A stretch of 33,089 nucleotides of DNA from a virus. Positions 22,801-29,451 of this stretch are shown piece by piece; within the stretch, counting starts at the first letter, position 1; each line of letters opens with the position of its first letter. The notes under the pieces were generated by a model. The model searched no databases. It saw nothing but the letters and a program-made list of their open reading frames with translations, and was not told the DNA's origin. The translations under genes were made by a program, and so were the position numbers. Location: the IMG/VR virus record IMGVR_UViG_3300038657_000134, positions 1 to 33,089 of that record; one strand, given 5' to 3'.

Positions 22801-24586
22801 CACCATCATATACCTGTGTCTGTATAAGTGGGACACGTTGGCCGCCGCGCACGTTACTCCATCCATTATGGTATTCATCTTTTACCCAATTACGGAAAAA
22901 GTATTGGCCTTGAATTTCTTCAGTTGCTTCTACTGTAATATTTTGGTTATAGCGTCGATTACCAAGTGACCATTCAAATTCGAAATTACTGAAGGATCCT
23001 TGATCTGTAAATGTCGGACTTAGTCCTAGTTCACGATCATATCTACTAGCAGTGCTGATTTTGTATGTGAACACTGGGTCACCTTGGAAGTCGTTATCGA
23101 ATCGATTACCCAGATATTCTGTGTCCTGATCATACAGATTAAATAATGGTGCAGACCCACGAGTTGGTTTATTCTGAGATGTGCTCCATTTTTCACCTTT
23201 AAAGCAATAAATCAATCCTTTCTCTGTACCCTTACCAACAACGACATAATCATCTTCTTGGTAGGTATTATATGGCGTTAATGTTATACCTGTACCTACA
23301 CCAGAAACTACGTATGCGTTAGAGAAAAATTGTGTTTGAGAACCAATACCACCAGGTGCCTGTTTAGCAACTAGTACAATATCACCATTTTGTACAGCAT
23401 TTTCGCTGTCAATTAAATAGCTGTCAACACCTGACAGAAGTAACGTTGCTTGGTCAAGTGTTATTACGTAGTCAACTACTTCTGCAAAGTTTTTGCATGA
23501 ATCATATAACTCTATATCTGCATAAAATTCAATAATAGGTCTATCTGCACGAGTACGTACATTTACATATGCCTCAAGATCTAATTCATTGAATTCTACC
23601 GCAGCGCGTAACGCATGTATACTAAACCAATTATTTGATCGTGCCCAAGGGTTTTTATCTCGGGCCCAACGTTCCATTACTATAAAGCTTTTATTAATAA
23701 TTAAATCGTGTCTAGTAGCTGACGTTACAATATTGTATTCTTCAAAGTTGGAAACACCATCCCATAGTGTAGAATCCCAAGGCTCGCCATCCCAGCCTGC
23801 GCGAGGTTGTATATAATATGGTGTTACTTGCGGGAATAGGTCAGCACCATCTCCTCGTTTAACTTCTAATAATTTGATGCCGCCTTCTCCGCCTACATTT
23901 TCAACGTAGTAAACGGAATCCAATGGATAATCTCCACTTGAGCTTGTTACAAAATTGCCTGAAAAGGTTATACGTAACCCTGTTACAAATTCAATACGCT
24001 TATCATTCAAAAGAAATGGTGTTGAGTACTGTGAACGTGATACAATGTCGTCAATATCAATCGGGCCAGACTCAACCGCTTCAATTACTACTAATGGTAC
24101 ATCTCCTTCAAGCCAGTAGTAGTTTGAATAATTTACAAACATATCAGAGTTGATAGGCAAGTCTAACACATATCCCGGTTCACTAAATACGCGGTCGTGA
24201 TTAGATAAATCTGCACCAAGCCCTTGAATTCGGTCTAACCAATTAATATATGATGTGGTTTGAGCAGCTTGATTTCCGATTTTGCTTACAACGCCAGGTT
24301 GGAATTGATAATTTAAGCGATTCGCAGTTGATTCAGGCCGGAACAGTTCATTATCAGGATTATAATTACGTCCAGCAAGACGTCCCCAATAAGCATCAAC
24401 ACTTTGGGTACTTCCGCTGCTCAACAGTTGATTTACTGTTGCGCCAAAGAATCTCTGTAGTGATTCAGTACGATTGATAATTGGTAAAAATTCACTGTAA
24501 TCTTGAATATTTTGATCAAGATTGACTTCTGAGCTCGTTGTGAAGTTCTTTACGTCTGTTGGGTCGGCACCGTAGTCTTTAGCCAT
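13853..24586 (-). CDS. Giant baseplate/virion structural protein (3577 aa)
   Basis: It directly follows gp6, the place of the wedge genes gp7 and gp8 in T4, and begins MAKDYGADPTDVKNFTTSSE. At 3577 residues it is more than three times T4 gp7 (about 1030), so it may combine wedge and fibre roles; this is inference. Visible parts: repeated structural segments rich in Trp, Tyr and Asp in the first 1900 residues; a Gly-rich segment near 1430 (ITNPGRGFANAPN) resembling one in gp6; two short carbohydrate-binding-like modules (about 1984-2006, VTSYVKDDRVRFSGEVYRL, and 3009-3055, TTEYQPGDVVQSANGDFYRA); and three tandem repeats near 2315-2530 (VVTQINN..., VIGNGSANS, VIGDGTANS). The C-terminus is ENQLSELIEVYWSQI. 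The ribosome binding site is AAGGTAAG. The 10.7-kb frame is unbroken. Confidence 0.85.
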   Translation of the reverse strand: MAKDYGADPTDVKNFTTSSEVNLDQNIQDYSEFLPIINRTESLQRFFGATVNQLLSSGSTQSVDAYWGRLAGRNYNPDNELFRPESTANRLNYQFQPGVVSKIGNQAAQTTSYINWLDRIQGLGADLSNHDRVFSEPGYVLDLPINSDMFVNYSNYYWLEGDVPLVVIEAVESGPIDIDDIVSRSQYSTPFLLNDKRIEFVTGLRITFSGNFVTSSSGDYPLDSVYYVENVGGEGGIKLLEVKRGDGADLFPQVTPYYIQPRAGWDGEPWDSTLWDGVSNFEEYNIVTSATRHDLIINKSFIVMERWARDKNPWARSNNWFSIHALRAAVEFNELDLEAYVNVRTRADRPIIEFYADIELYDSCKNFAEVVDYVITLDQATLLLSGVDSYLIDSENAVQNGDIVLVAKQAPGGIGSQTQFFSNAYVVSGVGTGITLTPYNTYQEDDYVVVGKGTEKGLIYCFKGEKWSTSQNKPTRGSAPLFNLYDQDTEYLGNRFDNDFQGDPVFTYKISTASRYDRELGLSPTFTDQGSFSNFEFEWSLGNRRYNQNITVEATEEIQGQYFFRNWVKDEYHNGWSNVRGGQRVPLIQTQVYDGETPISFELGTTNIEYSTEYTVSLQNGKFRWYEHSYIDRTPVGHENPEFVFKYDTDYTINDLIADPASKIEMVNPYGDIDNDITYTGTDTVKTFRVNSDYIYDKVIYRRIDDNTVLGEIFLNNDNQKRIRLSRNGQNLRENIDYTITGTTLDVTISMTENDVIELSYIADADLQNVVYDVAPVHFYNSDNNPFEVAGYDDLINHLTRQMSAMPGFNGELLGQNNYHKTMRLNTYDGLIRQQIFRTKNVQHLLDQEDINPIRALKTFSQDYADFKQYFKNKVRQLWTTESWNNVREIVDRALTDINIGKNEGFKYAHSDMLYYKQARSITYIINEEGVTEFKLPEPINRYGDTQNHIQVFLEDFRDNAPIGYERPLEAVRQYYTDGESIFIPPAVLGSSNVINNIENVVEGPDNVVIKLGGERDPTTAAILTVRWYDYKQISNVPFSAVKLGFFKPTRVEIVDGELIGHDGSRHTMSGNTVTDFFSDGFDVVTAALLDFELRVFNNLVDSHFVDQDLGLSMVEFYPNPVGEFSYSIDDLNSRLDDWYNRWAVRNNVVEIDQNNYDAGDEFTWNYNSIGPNLGSWRSLYVYNFGTDRPHTHPWEMLGHFVRPNWWKDTYSWTAGPKRDALLNALQNGITGNAATPNHIDIRYARPNYNWTTDILVTDDGTATLNPPVTANVIGAPAPVDASRDFVFGDWSDVENVWRKSSEYLYALAEVFLQLKPYRTHESFWTLDSWYINRAVTQDQWIDSETFQRKHITEMHNQNITEGIVSKITVVEPGLGYNYLTVIFQTESTNYRTPTAIPLLKDGQVTNVRITNPGRGFANAPNALVLGPPTSSGAELEYQIDFDFIVTHLGFNSLPAEEWRTGRPNTNDLVTRLDNLELSYMMHLGGFSDKRIINIDIDGDYQSGLIRVPQTSYDILLDRNAPVKTLFYSGVKIEKLDVGYRIDGFDLDSKVFNYFAPSTSGNCVSIAVGNTEVVKHLNWRNEVSRTPYRTVLRKRQDLYQFLLGLGKYYESLGFEAFTQWEIEAREAILWALDNKQTDNHFVNGIDDTLIYHQGESGVVQTVDINYDGVPNVLDSKLKLIRRNELQVLRDDTTTEYTLKNGDDRIYGLGVRVVEFEHIVTIDNITTFNDPIYQPALGVGQNRARVLGEITRNWNGRVEAPGYLVQDRGLVLNMENSVHELETEWVTSESKALERLTRQTIGYNVGYSKPTYMTNLFVSDKSAYRFEQGLRKYKGTPESIAAMARNKNIFGSGFEHSLYEEWMVRMGDYGDISQRDPIQFEVDPNTVKTDPQHFRFNSEFRSDSSSDLIIDLHKNSKNAISGDFDTPFDLYDLLPLNNTSIAAQQIRQTFTQSSGLPLVTEIDYFLKTIDNIDTVYSPTEDYALIPNWSSVTSYVKDDRVRFSGEVYRLGIDSTGITIISNDIVVRGTQVRPLVPNGTTFIANGETVVFTKLSQNVNFNSIFVDSTGIPSPVTSGDRLIIDGVNIDFIKTATVTTYSDITLIGNVFNPEILNGPGKAVTIGYANTSGGSLTNIVTIFDEVKPTQISQSIIANAFDQLTNITAIVANQKATARITALEALRTEYLSILNTASDWETFIGGYFDQTQNPDTFINPEYLGEQVLANSGSAWEFAARNLIDIDLDLLFDVTGFNSLTQLDMVNGRTTWLAADITDFDNALSTVNSLLDNNINSTVANESLAEFVLYLETNGSVDITLALPIAVPNSTEYVTDELSEIVNKLNASLIANGAPSNISVFADNNVVNIERVNNTNGYRLGVVDSTNQLGFDQNDQDEITSGSTQVVAQNLTLSEVVTQINNFFIPGVTAQIINSRLRIQSTNQTMVIGNGSANSDLLINAGSYIATTNTTTVPVDLQIGDVVTQINNAAIPNLTASQVEGTLILNYIGETLVIGDGTANSEIGLSETTYESISDEVENAFNLTNWIKTIEPADFNIWIIDNVGSDPSGSLTTSNRYNVLKTIDFEIGVLEICAGAEAGDDALIRCDKDHTLSADEYVLIINSSCVPSLDGIHQITRTDSDRDFYIDRYIEEKGFTGKVIPLRSVRFPSTQELSQLSDSEYSQGTLGIRSSTLVYVDEYQIDGVSQNRGAVYRVSRNEFGLETELVRLEDQKTDNSKIKNGVLFSNKTEETVLRFEVFDPLKGIIPGIAAREIDIRSDVDYAYYNNTTDIDTETRDNLAWGQEKVGTVWWDLSNAIYLDYDQSTPAYRQEYWGKLFPTSTIDVYEWTKSPVTPDEYLAAAEAGTVIDGTELSGSPYVIVDQYGEVQYNWSEEIEVNRNTNQTETYFYFWVRNKTTTPDLNRIYSVLQIADIILDPESQQLDWIAATSDNTLLVSSLAKALGYDEIVMQVNFDKNESDYHQEFILLAENDPVQLIPEWLHISLRDSLAGFTQDTEIVEWTFWNDTTEYQPGDVVQSANGDFYRAYLATSSAGLFQPANPDTTTGNSWMILEADEINPDGIFNGNDTVSIRTPQMIPDLELHPFVRYGIETRPHQTWFVDLEAARRALVEKINDQLSGINLLNSDIDWQGEFERVIRRGDLEYDLTDYWNFADWSRDGFKFQRGVGDYFVEFIGDLADLDSIMEGAIAQVERSNDIDNRNRRSVWRYESGAWTIIYKERGTIRFNNLLWDNSQADTGWDVEGWDTREWDKSSSLVTVEIFSSFYNRIWSGQRSSYYTDLWFHMAKYVLAEQQEVDWIVKTSYFKMLVQDQLEKQYNKYFTESPEDFFDFITEVKPFHSKLRDGIVRKVADEEYDMEPLDYAEIRIQTNPAGSAVDETETRAFRLHTGTDGIKWTSSIENSRKQLLGKSLSPDGEFMYLLDNDVNDIPDSGALWINSERIEYINLGSGGGLAGSGLNLFVIQITARATQGTLNKFHKFLDVVEFEVEPDLNIIELDTPVPAWNDLGDGLLEITNTDPIGTIIRNGEFGTIELYGDIQLQQWLTDGATADAIETFENQLSELIEVYWSQI

Positions 24587-24595
24587 ATTCTTACC

Positions 24596-27500
24596 TTATA
24601 ATGTGTTTAATGAGTCGACAATGTCAATGTCGCGTAGTGTTACGTCTGGGATGAATAGTTCGTTACTGTTGGGGGTAATCTGAAATAAATCTCCAAATAC
24701 ACTGCTAGTTTGAATAGGAACAATAACCATGCTACTAATAACACCTGGCAATTCCTGATGTATGTATGCACTAAGTTCAGTAAAGTAAAATACTTCGCCA
24801 AAATCCCAATTGTCAATATTAAAAAATTCATTAATTGCAGTCAAGATTCTTGACTTTATTTCATTATCTGTTAATGTTGTTCCTGACACTTTCACAATCT
24901 TAAATTTTCCTTGTAGTTCAATTTCAGCTAGTTCACCAAAAAGAACTCTATATTCTGCGGCGCGGTATATAATAGAATCGCTTACTGCTTTCTTACTCTC
25001 AATGCTTGCAAACTGTGCAGCAAGATCAATCTCTGTAGGAGGTTGAGGACGAGTTGCAGCAAGACGACTATTAGATGTCCACTCTCGATATTTAGTATCA
25101 TAATTTTGGTTAAGAACGAAAATATCAATAATATTTGATAGGCTGGGATCAATTCTGAAATTACTGGTTGAGATTCGACGCCAAACAAATGCAAGATCTT
25201 GTCTGCCTAGAGTAGGAGTACCTGTATCACTTAATACTGTATACTCATGGCCATCTTGATTTGCAGTGTCTAAACGAATAATATCTGTCCCTACAAGTTT
25301 TTGAAATGCTAATGGATCATCAGGGTAATTGTCGTTGTCAATATCGGCAATAGTAACGATTACTTTGCGATTATCTGTATATCCATCTGCCCCTGCATAA
25401 TAGCGATATGTGTAAAATGGTAAAGACTCACCAATTGGATAAAAGCTTCCTCCCGGAAGCGTGTTTACACTATTCACAACGACTCGATCTCGGTCTGGTT
25501 GATTTGTATCTTGATTAAATCGACGTTTGCCGTTTTGATTGAAGAATCTAATTCGATCTTTACTGCCAAATACAATTCTAGAACGTCTTGATACAATAGA
25601 CCATGAGTTTGCTGTGTAATCTACCCTAATAAGCCAACTTTGATCTAGGTTGTTGCTTGTCTTATTCCCAGCATTAGCTAAACTAAAATTGTCAGGACTA
25701 TTGAGGTTTACTGGAGGAAGATCTCCTGCCGCGACGATTTTCCACTCAGCACTAGCAGTATCAAATCGTAGACCAAATGAATTAAGTGATCTAATATCAT
25801 TTAAAATAGACTCTTTTTCACTAGTGAACACTGATTTATATGCAGGGAAAATTTTACTTATCCGTGCCGTGTTTGCAATACTTTTATTCAAGATTACAGC
25901 ACCCTGCCCTTTGGGTGACAATCCTGTAGGATTACCATTGCGGTCAATTATGCCTTGGCCTTCGTTTACAATATCAACTACTCTGGCCCAGGTACGTTTT
26001 GCATCTGTTGCACTTGCTACCGCTCTTGCACCACTACCACTACCACCAACTATCTCAACAGCAACTGGATTTTGATAACCGCTGCCACCGTTTGTTAGTG
26101 TGACTGCTACTAATTGACCGGCACTTGTGGTTGCAACTGCTGTTGCGCCTGTGCCTGTTCCTCTTATTACTACAGATGGAGTGCTAGTGAACCCCGTACC
26201 TTTATTGATAACCGTCAAAGTGTCACCAGCTTCACCTAGTGTTCCAGAATTATATGGAGTTTCAATGAATTCAATTATTGCTCCTGGCTTGGCTGCATTT
26301 AACTCAGTTGTTGATGTTACACCTGTTTTTTGAATTGTACTGTCACGGGTCAAGTAACCTGTTGAACCACGATAGCCGCTTGTAATCTGCTGCCACTCAT
26401 AACTTGATGCCAAGTTATTAAACGGAACGTCGTTTACTTGATACTTGCTGTAAAATAGATTGATAATCTCAGGGTTTTCAATTAAGTCAGCTATGTAACG
26501 TTCATAAATCTGCTCTGCACTTAAATCACTTGGCAGGTTCAATGATGAACGATATGTTATGCCTTCACTATAAATGTAGCCATCATCTGACAAAATATCG
26601 ACATTTTGATATGTCGCTGTGGGATCCTGTGGACGGATGAAACGACTGTGCCCAGTGTATGTGCGGTTAATAGCTTTAATCTTTTGTACGTTTTCGCTAA
26701 CAGATAACGGATACACGCTGTAATCACTTGCTGTGATCATACGGTCCTGTGTAGCAAATACACGGCCAGCGTTGTTCTTGATGCTTGTCACGCTCTCCTG
26801 CGCACTGGCATTCGTAATCGGTTCCTGTAGTTCACATGTGAATGTTGCTTTATATGTGTTGTTGTCACCTGCCTTATAATCAATACTAAACGTCACGGTA
26901 CCAATATCATCACCGTCAATTGTGTAAGTTTGGTTAACGCCTGTACGGTACCAAATACGTATAACACCACGAGGAATTTCACTAAACACACCATCACCAA
27001 ATTGGATATTGATGTTATCTTGATCTAGAGTCTTTACTGTGTACAGTTTACGCTTATCTTGACGAATGTTATTGAATACAGTGTTTGCCCCGAACCCACT
27101 ATCAACTCTGGTCCATGTTGTTTTGATCGATCCATCTGTGTTGATTTCTTGTACATGAATGTCACTTTCGTTTACATTTGTCGTACTCAAATCAACAATT
27201 AGATTACTAATTGCCTCATCAGCGTTGATGTCTTTATACTGTAATGTGCCCTGCTTAAATCCCACAAAGAATCCTGTGGAATCACTGCCTATACCTTGTC
27301 CGTCATTTTTATATACAACATTAAAACTTGACTGCGGATCTGGCTCAGATTCTGCTAGCTGTTTAGTCATATTGTTAACGTCTACACCATGTATTTCAAA
27401 TGGGCGGCGGATACCATTTATCTCGCCCCGCACATTGAACACAACACTGCGGCCGATTACTACGTTAGTTGAATAAATATCATTCTTGACATTTCCAATT

Positions 27501-28018
27501 GTTATAGTATTATTTGGACGACCAAATTTGTTTGTCTGATTTAGAGCTTCATTCATTACAAGAAGAAAATTTTGATATGTATCTTGAAAATCAATTGTTG
27601 TGTTCTTTAGGTTGTCACCATTGATATCAAATACGTCTTGTGTTGTGCGTATAGCAATAACCTTTAGCTGTCCTCGCGCAGGGCGATGGCGGCTGGGAGT
27701 GTATCCCAAAAAGTCTGCAATGCGTAGCACACTTGCGCGGCGTTCTGCTGTGCTTAAAAAATTCTCGCGTCCTGCTTGGTCAACACGAAATGCCAAGCTG
27801 TGCGCAAGGAACGATAGGGTTTCGATTATTGCAACAAATTCACTTGACTGAATCCAGTCATTGAAGTTTTCTGGATATTTTTGTTGGATATAGTCTACCA
27901 ACGCACCACGGATTGTATCATAATCATATGCTTGGAAGTTTGCTTGCTTAAAACTGTCGTAAACAATACGGTAGTCTTCTGCTGCAAAAAGGTTACGTTG
28001 TCTAATAGATTGGCTCAT
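24596..28018 (-). CDS. Baseplate wedge protein gp6-like (baseplate J family)
   Basis: The 1140-residue protein begins MSQSIRQRNLFAAEDYRIVY and carries the baseplate J/gp6 pattern near residues 60-120 (SSEFVAIIETLSFLAHSLAF, then NFLSTAERRASVLRIADFLG). Two gp6 molecules form the wedge dimer that makes the inner ring of a contractile baseplate. T4 gp6 is 660 residues, so this is nearly twice as long. The additional part includes a Gly-rich insert at about 595-670 (VVIRGTGTGATAVATTSAGQ, VEIVGGSGSGARAVASAT). The gene lies between gp25 and the giant gene, the order known from T4 (gp25, gp6, gp7). A ribosome binding site (GAAGAGATA) sits in the end of gp25, three bases before. Confidence 0.92.
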   Translation of the reverse strand: MSQSIRQRNLFAAEDYRIVYDSFKQANFQAYDYDTIRGALVDYIQQKYPENFNDWIQSSEFVAIIETLSFLAHSLAFRVDQAGRENFLSTAERRASVLRIADFLGYTPSRHRPARGQLKVIAIRTTQDVFDINGDNLKNTTIDFQDTYQNFLLVMNEALNQTNKFGRPNNTITIGNVKNDIYSTNVVIGRSVVFNVRGEINGIRRPFEIHGVDVNNMTKQLAESEPDPQSSFNVVYKNDGQGIGSDSTGFFVGFKQGTLQYKDINADEAISNLIVDLSTTNVNESDIHVQEINTDGSIKTTWTRVDSGFGANTVFNNIRQDKRKLYTVKTLDQDNINIQFGDGVFSEIPRGVIRIWYRTGVNQTYTIDGDDIGTVTFSIDYKAGDNNTYKATFTCELQEPITNASAQESVTSIKNNAGRVFATQDRMITASDYSVYPLSVSENVQKIKAINRTYTGHSRFIRPQDPTATYQNVDILSDDGYIYSEGITYRSSLNLPSDLSAEQIYERYIADLIENPEIINLFYSKYQVNDVPFNNLASSYEWQQITSGYRGSTGYLTRDSTIQKTGVTSTTELNAAKPGAIIEFIETPYNSGTLGEAGDTLTVINKGTGFTSTPSVVIRGTGTGATAVATTSAGQLVAVTLTNGGSGYQNPVAVEIVGGSGSGARAVASATDAKRTWARVVDIVNEGQGIIDRNGNPTGLSPKGQGAVILNKSIANTARISKIFPAYKSVFTSEKESILNDIRSLNSFGLRFDTASAEWKIVAAGDLPPVNLNSPDNFSLANAGNKTSNNLDQSWLIRVDYTANSWSIVSRRSRIVFGSKDRIRFFNQNGKRRFNQDTNQPDRDRVVVNSVNTLPGGSFYPIGESLPFYTYRYYAGADGYTDNRKVIVTIADIDNDNYPDDPLAFQKLVGTDIIRLDTANQDGHEYTVLSDTGTPTLGRQDLAFVWRRISTSNFRIDPSLSNIIDIFVLNQNYDTKYREWTSNSRLAATRPQPPTEIDLAAQFASIESKKAVSDSIIYRAAEYRVLFGELAEIELQGKFKIVKVSGTTLTDNEIKSRILTAINEFFNIDNWDFGEVFYFTELSAYIHQELPGVISSMVIVPIQTSSVFGDLFQITPNSNELFIPDVTLRDIDIVDSLNTL

Positions 28019-28021
28019 GTG

Positions 28022-28387
28022 TTATATCTCTTCTGAGTTGCGGTAATCAAGTACCAGTTGTTCTTGACTTAAATCTGGAACATATGTAAGTTGCACTGTA
28101 ATTGTAAGGCGTTGCTCGCCCTCTTGTATCCTGTAATCACGTAAATTCCACCGTGGATCCAGATCGATTATTGTACGTACATCTTCGTCCGCTGCATCAA
28201 TTACTAACTGATCGAACGGTTCAAAAATTAACTCTGGCAGTATGCTGCCAAAGGCTGGATTGCCCAGCCTTTCACCTTTACGTGTATAAAAATGGTTTAG
28301 CAAGTCGCGAATCGCTAACGCCTTATCTTCAAGGGTCTTTGTGCCTGTTCGCTTGCCTACTGATGAAAATCCAATGAATGATGTCAT
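28022..28387 (-). CDS. Baseplate wedge protein gp25-like
   Basis: The start is the ATG at 28387 (MTSFIGFSSVGKRTGTKTLE), giving 121 residues, close to T4 gp25 (132). The open frame extends up to 28555 but that part is not protein-like and crosses the divergent promoter. Typical GPW/gp25 features: AIRDLLNHFYTRKGERLGNP and FGSILPELIFEP near residues 26-57, DLDPRWNLRDYRIQ, and a C-terminal strand TVQLTYVPD. gp25 is the conserved sheath-initiating wedge subunit that joins gp6 and the sheath, and its fold is shared with type VI secretion TssE. There is no ribosome binding site: only about 4 bases separate a late-type CATAAATAC box from the ATG, so the message may be nearly leaderless. Confidence 0.93.
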   Translation of the reverse strand: MTSFIGFSSVGKRTGTKTLEDKALAIRDLLNHFYTRKGERLGNPAFGSILPELIFEPFDQLVIDAADEDVRTIIDLDPRWNLRDYRIQEGEQRLTITVQLTYVPDLSQEQLVLDYRNSEEI

Positions 28388-28391
28388 ACAT

Positions 28392-28400
28392 GTATTTATG
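28392..28400 (-). promoter_or_regulatory. Late-type promoter box at the gp25 start
   Basis: CATAAATAC on the minus strand, ending five bases before the gp25 ATG. With a T4 late start site about six bases downstream, transcription would begin at or just inside the start codon. Confidence 0.5.
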
Positions 28401-28423
28401 TTGTAGAAATACTCACTTTTTGC

Positions 28424-28452
28424 TTGACATCCCGGACGTCTTGTTGTATAAC
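28424..28452 (+). promoter_or_regulatory. Sigma70-type promoter for the embedded plus-strand gene
   Basis: TTGACA (28424-28429), 17 bp, TATAAC (28447-28452) on the plus strand. Its sequence TGCTTGACATCCC and leader (GAGTAAGC, AAGGAGA, CAACATG) closely match the promoter of the 11074 operon. Confidence 0.88.
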
Positions 28453-28482
28453 TGCGGAGTAAGCTGGAAAAGGAGATACAAC

Positions 28483-28740
28483 ATGATTTTACATATTGAT
28501 ACAGCCGGAGAGCAGGCACTGCGTGACGCAGGGTTTGCAGTACCACAAAAGCCAATTCCCGGCAAAGTGTTTTATTTCGACATTGAAGTAGGATTTGTCG
28601 ACAATTTTACAGGTTTGGTGGTGCGTGACGAATATCAAGACGCTGTACTCAAAGTTATTGAAGTTTCAAAAACTTCCCCAATGGGCATTTGGAACCCGCC
28701 ACCTTACGCTCGTGAAGTTATGTCAAAGACTGCGGAGTAG
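28483..28740 (+). CDS. Plus-strand early-type gene, unknown function (85 aa)
   Basis: It is the only credible plus-strand gene in the window. The ATG at 28483 follows AAAAGGAGATACAAC, a strong ribosome binding site, and a near-consensus promoter. The product begins MILHIDTAGEQALRDAGFAV and continues with a beta-rich middle (KVFYFDIEVGFVDNF, VVRDEYQDAVLKVIEVS), ending PPYAREVMSKTAE. No cysteine, signal or membrane segment is visible and no family is recognised. It lies convergent with the lysozyme-fold gene and their ends overlap by 23 bases. Its use of an early-type signal inside the late block suggests an accessory gene inserted there, and its transcript would be antisense to the 3' end of that gene. 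Confidence 0.85.
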   Translation: MILHIDTAGEQALRDAGFAVPQKPIPGKVFYFDIEVGFVDNFTGLVVRDEYQDAVLKVIEVSKTSPMGIWNPPPYAREVMSKTAE

Positions 28741-29449
28741 ACTGAGCTACAATACGTCGTTGACGTAATTGACTCATACCAGGTAAAAATGAACCAAGCT
28801 GGCGGTAGTATACAAACTCCGCCTGCTTCTTTTCAAATTCATTAGAGATACCATTGACATACGATTTTCTTAAACGTTGGACGCCTTGAATATACTGCTG
28901 GTTCCTAGATTTGTCATATGTATAATCAGCTAAATTAACTACTCTTGCCTCTGACCTGCGCAATTCTGGATTTACATTTCCACGGGATAATATATCAGCT
29001 ATTAGATTTTGATTGCCTGATTTAACAGCACTAGCTAAATCGTATGTACCTTCTTGTGCTTCAAGTGTGCGCCATGTCCCAGTATCAATATAAAGGCTGA
29101 GTAGTGCATCAAATGTTGTTTGGTTAATTCCAACCACTATGTTTAACAATTGTATTTGTAGTTTACGCTGTTCATTTCTAATAAAACCTACCCATTCAGC
29201 ATACGCTTCTTCTTCAGTATACCCTTGCTGTTTGTCAGGGTCTCCAATACCATAACCAATTTCAAATTCACCACTATTAGGATTCACGTTACGCACCCCT
29301 GACCATGATACGTTTGATGTTATAAGATCAATTATACCTTGACTTGGTATGACAGAGGAGGTAGGTATATTAAAGTTTTTTGCAAATTTATCTTGTACTG
29401 TAAAAGTTTCCCATTGGATAGATCTGTTTCTAGGTGGAAATTTTAACAT
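28718..29449 (-). CDS. Lysozyme-fold protein with degenerate active site (243 aa)
   Basis: The central 150 residues match the layout of T4 lysozyme (GH24): EFEIGYGIGD in place of the YYTIGIGH loop, QTTFDALLSLYIDTGTW as the long central helix, and PELRRSEARVVNLADYTYDK as the RRxExxL end. The active-site acids are not conserved: the Glu11 position is a TSNVS stretch without Glu, Asp20 aligns with Pro or Asn (NPNSG), and Thr26 aligns with Glu. It is therefore probably a structural, non-hydrolytic baseplate protein. The first 40 residues (MLKFPPRNRSIQWETFTVQD) are extra. It sits between the gp5-like spike and gp25, where hub or wedge genes are expected. The ribosome binding site is TAGGGGGG. Confidence 0.75.
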   Translation of the reverse strand: MLKFPPRNRSIQWETFTVQDKFAKNFNIPTSSVIPSQGIIDLITSNVSWSGVRNVNPNSGEFEIGYGIGDPDKQQGYTEEEAYAEWVGFIRNEQRKLQIQLLNIVVGINQTTFDALLSLYIDTGTWRTLEAQEGTYDLASAVKSGNQNLIADILSRGNVNPELRRSEARVVNLADYTYDKSRNQQYIQGVQRLRKSYVNGISNEFEKKQAEFVYYRQLGSFLPGMSQLRQRRIVAQSTPQSLT

Positions 29450-29451
29450 TG

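Noticed and set aside
28388-28555. N-terminal extension of gp25 to 177 residues
   Set aside because: The extra residues are not gp25-like and are encoded opposite the promoter and start of the plus-strand gene.
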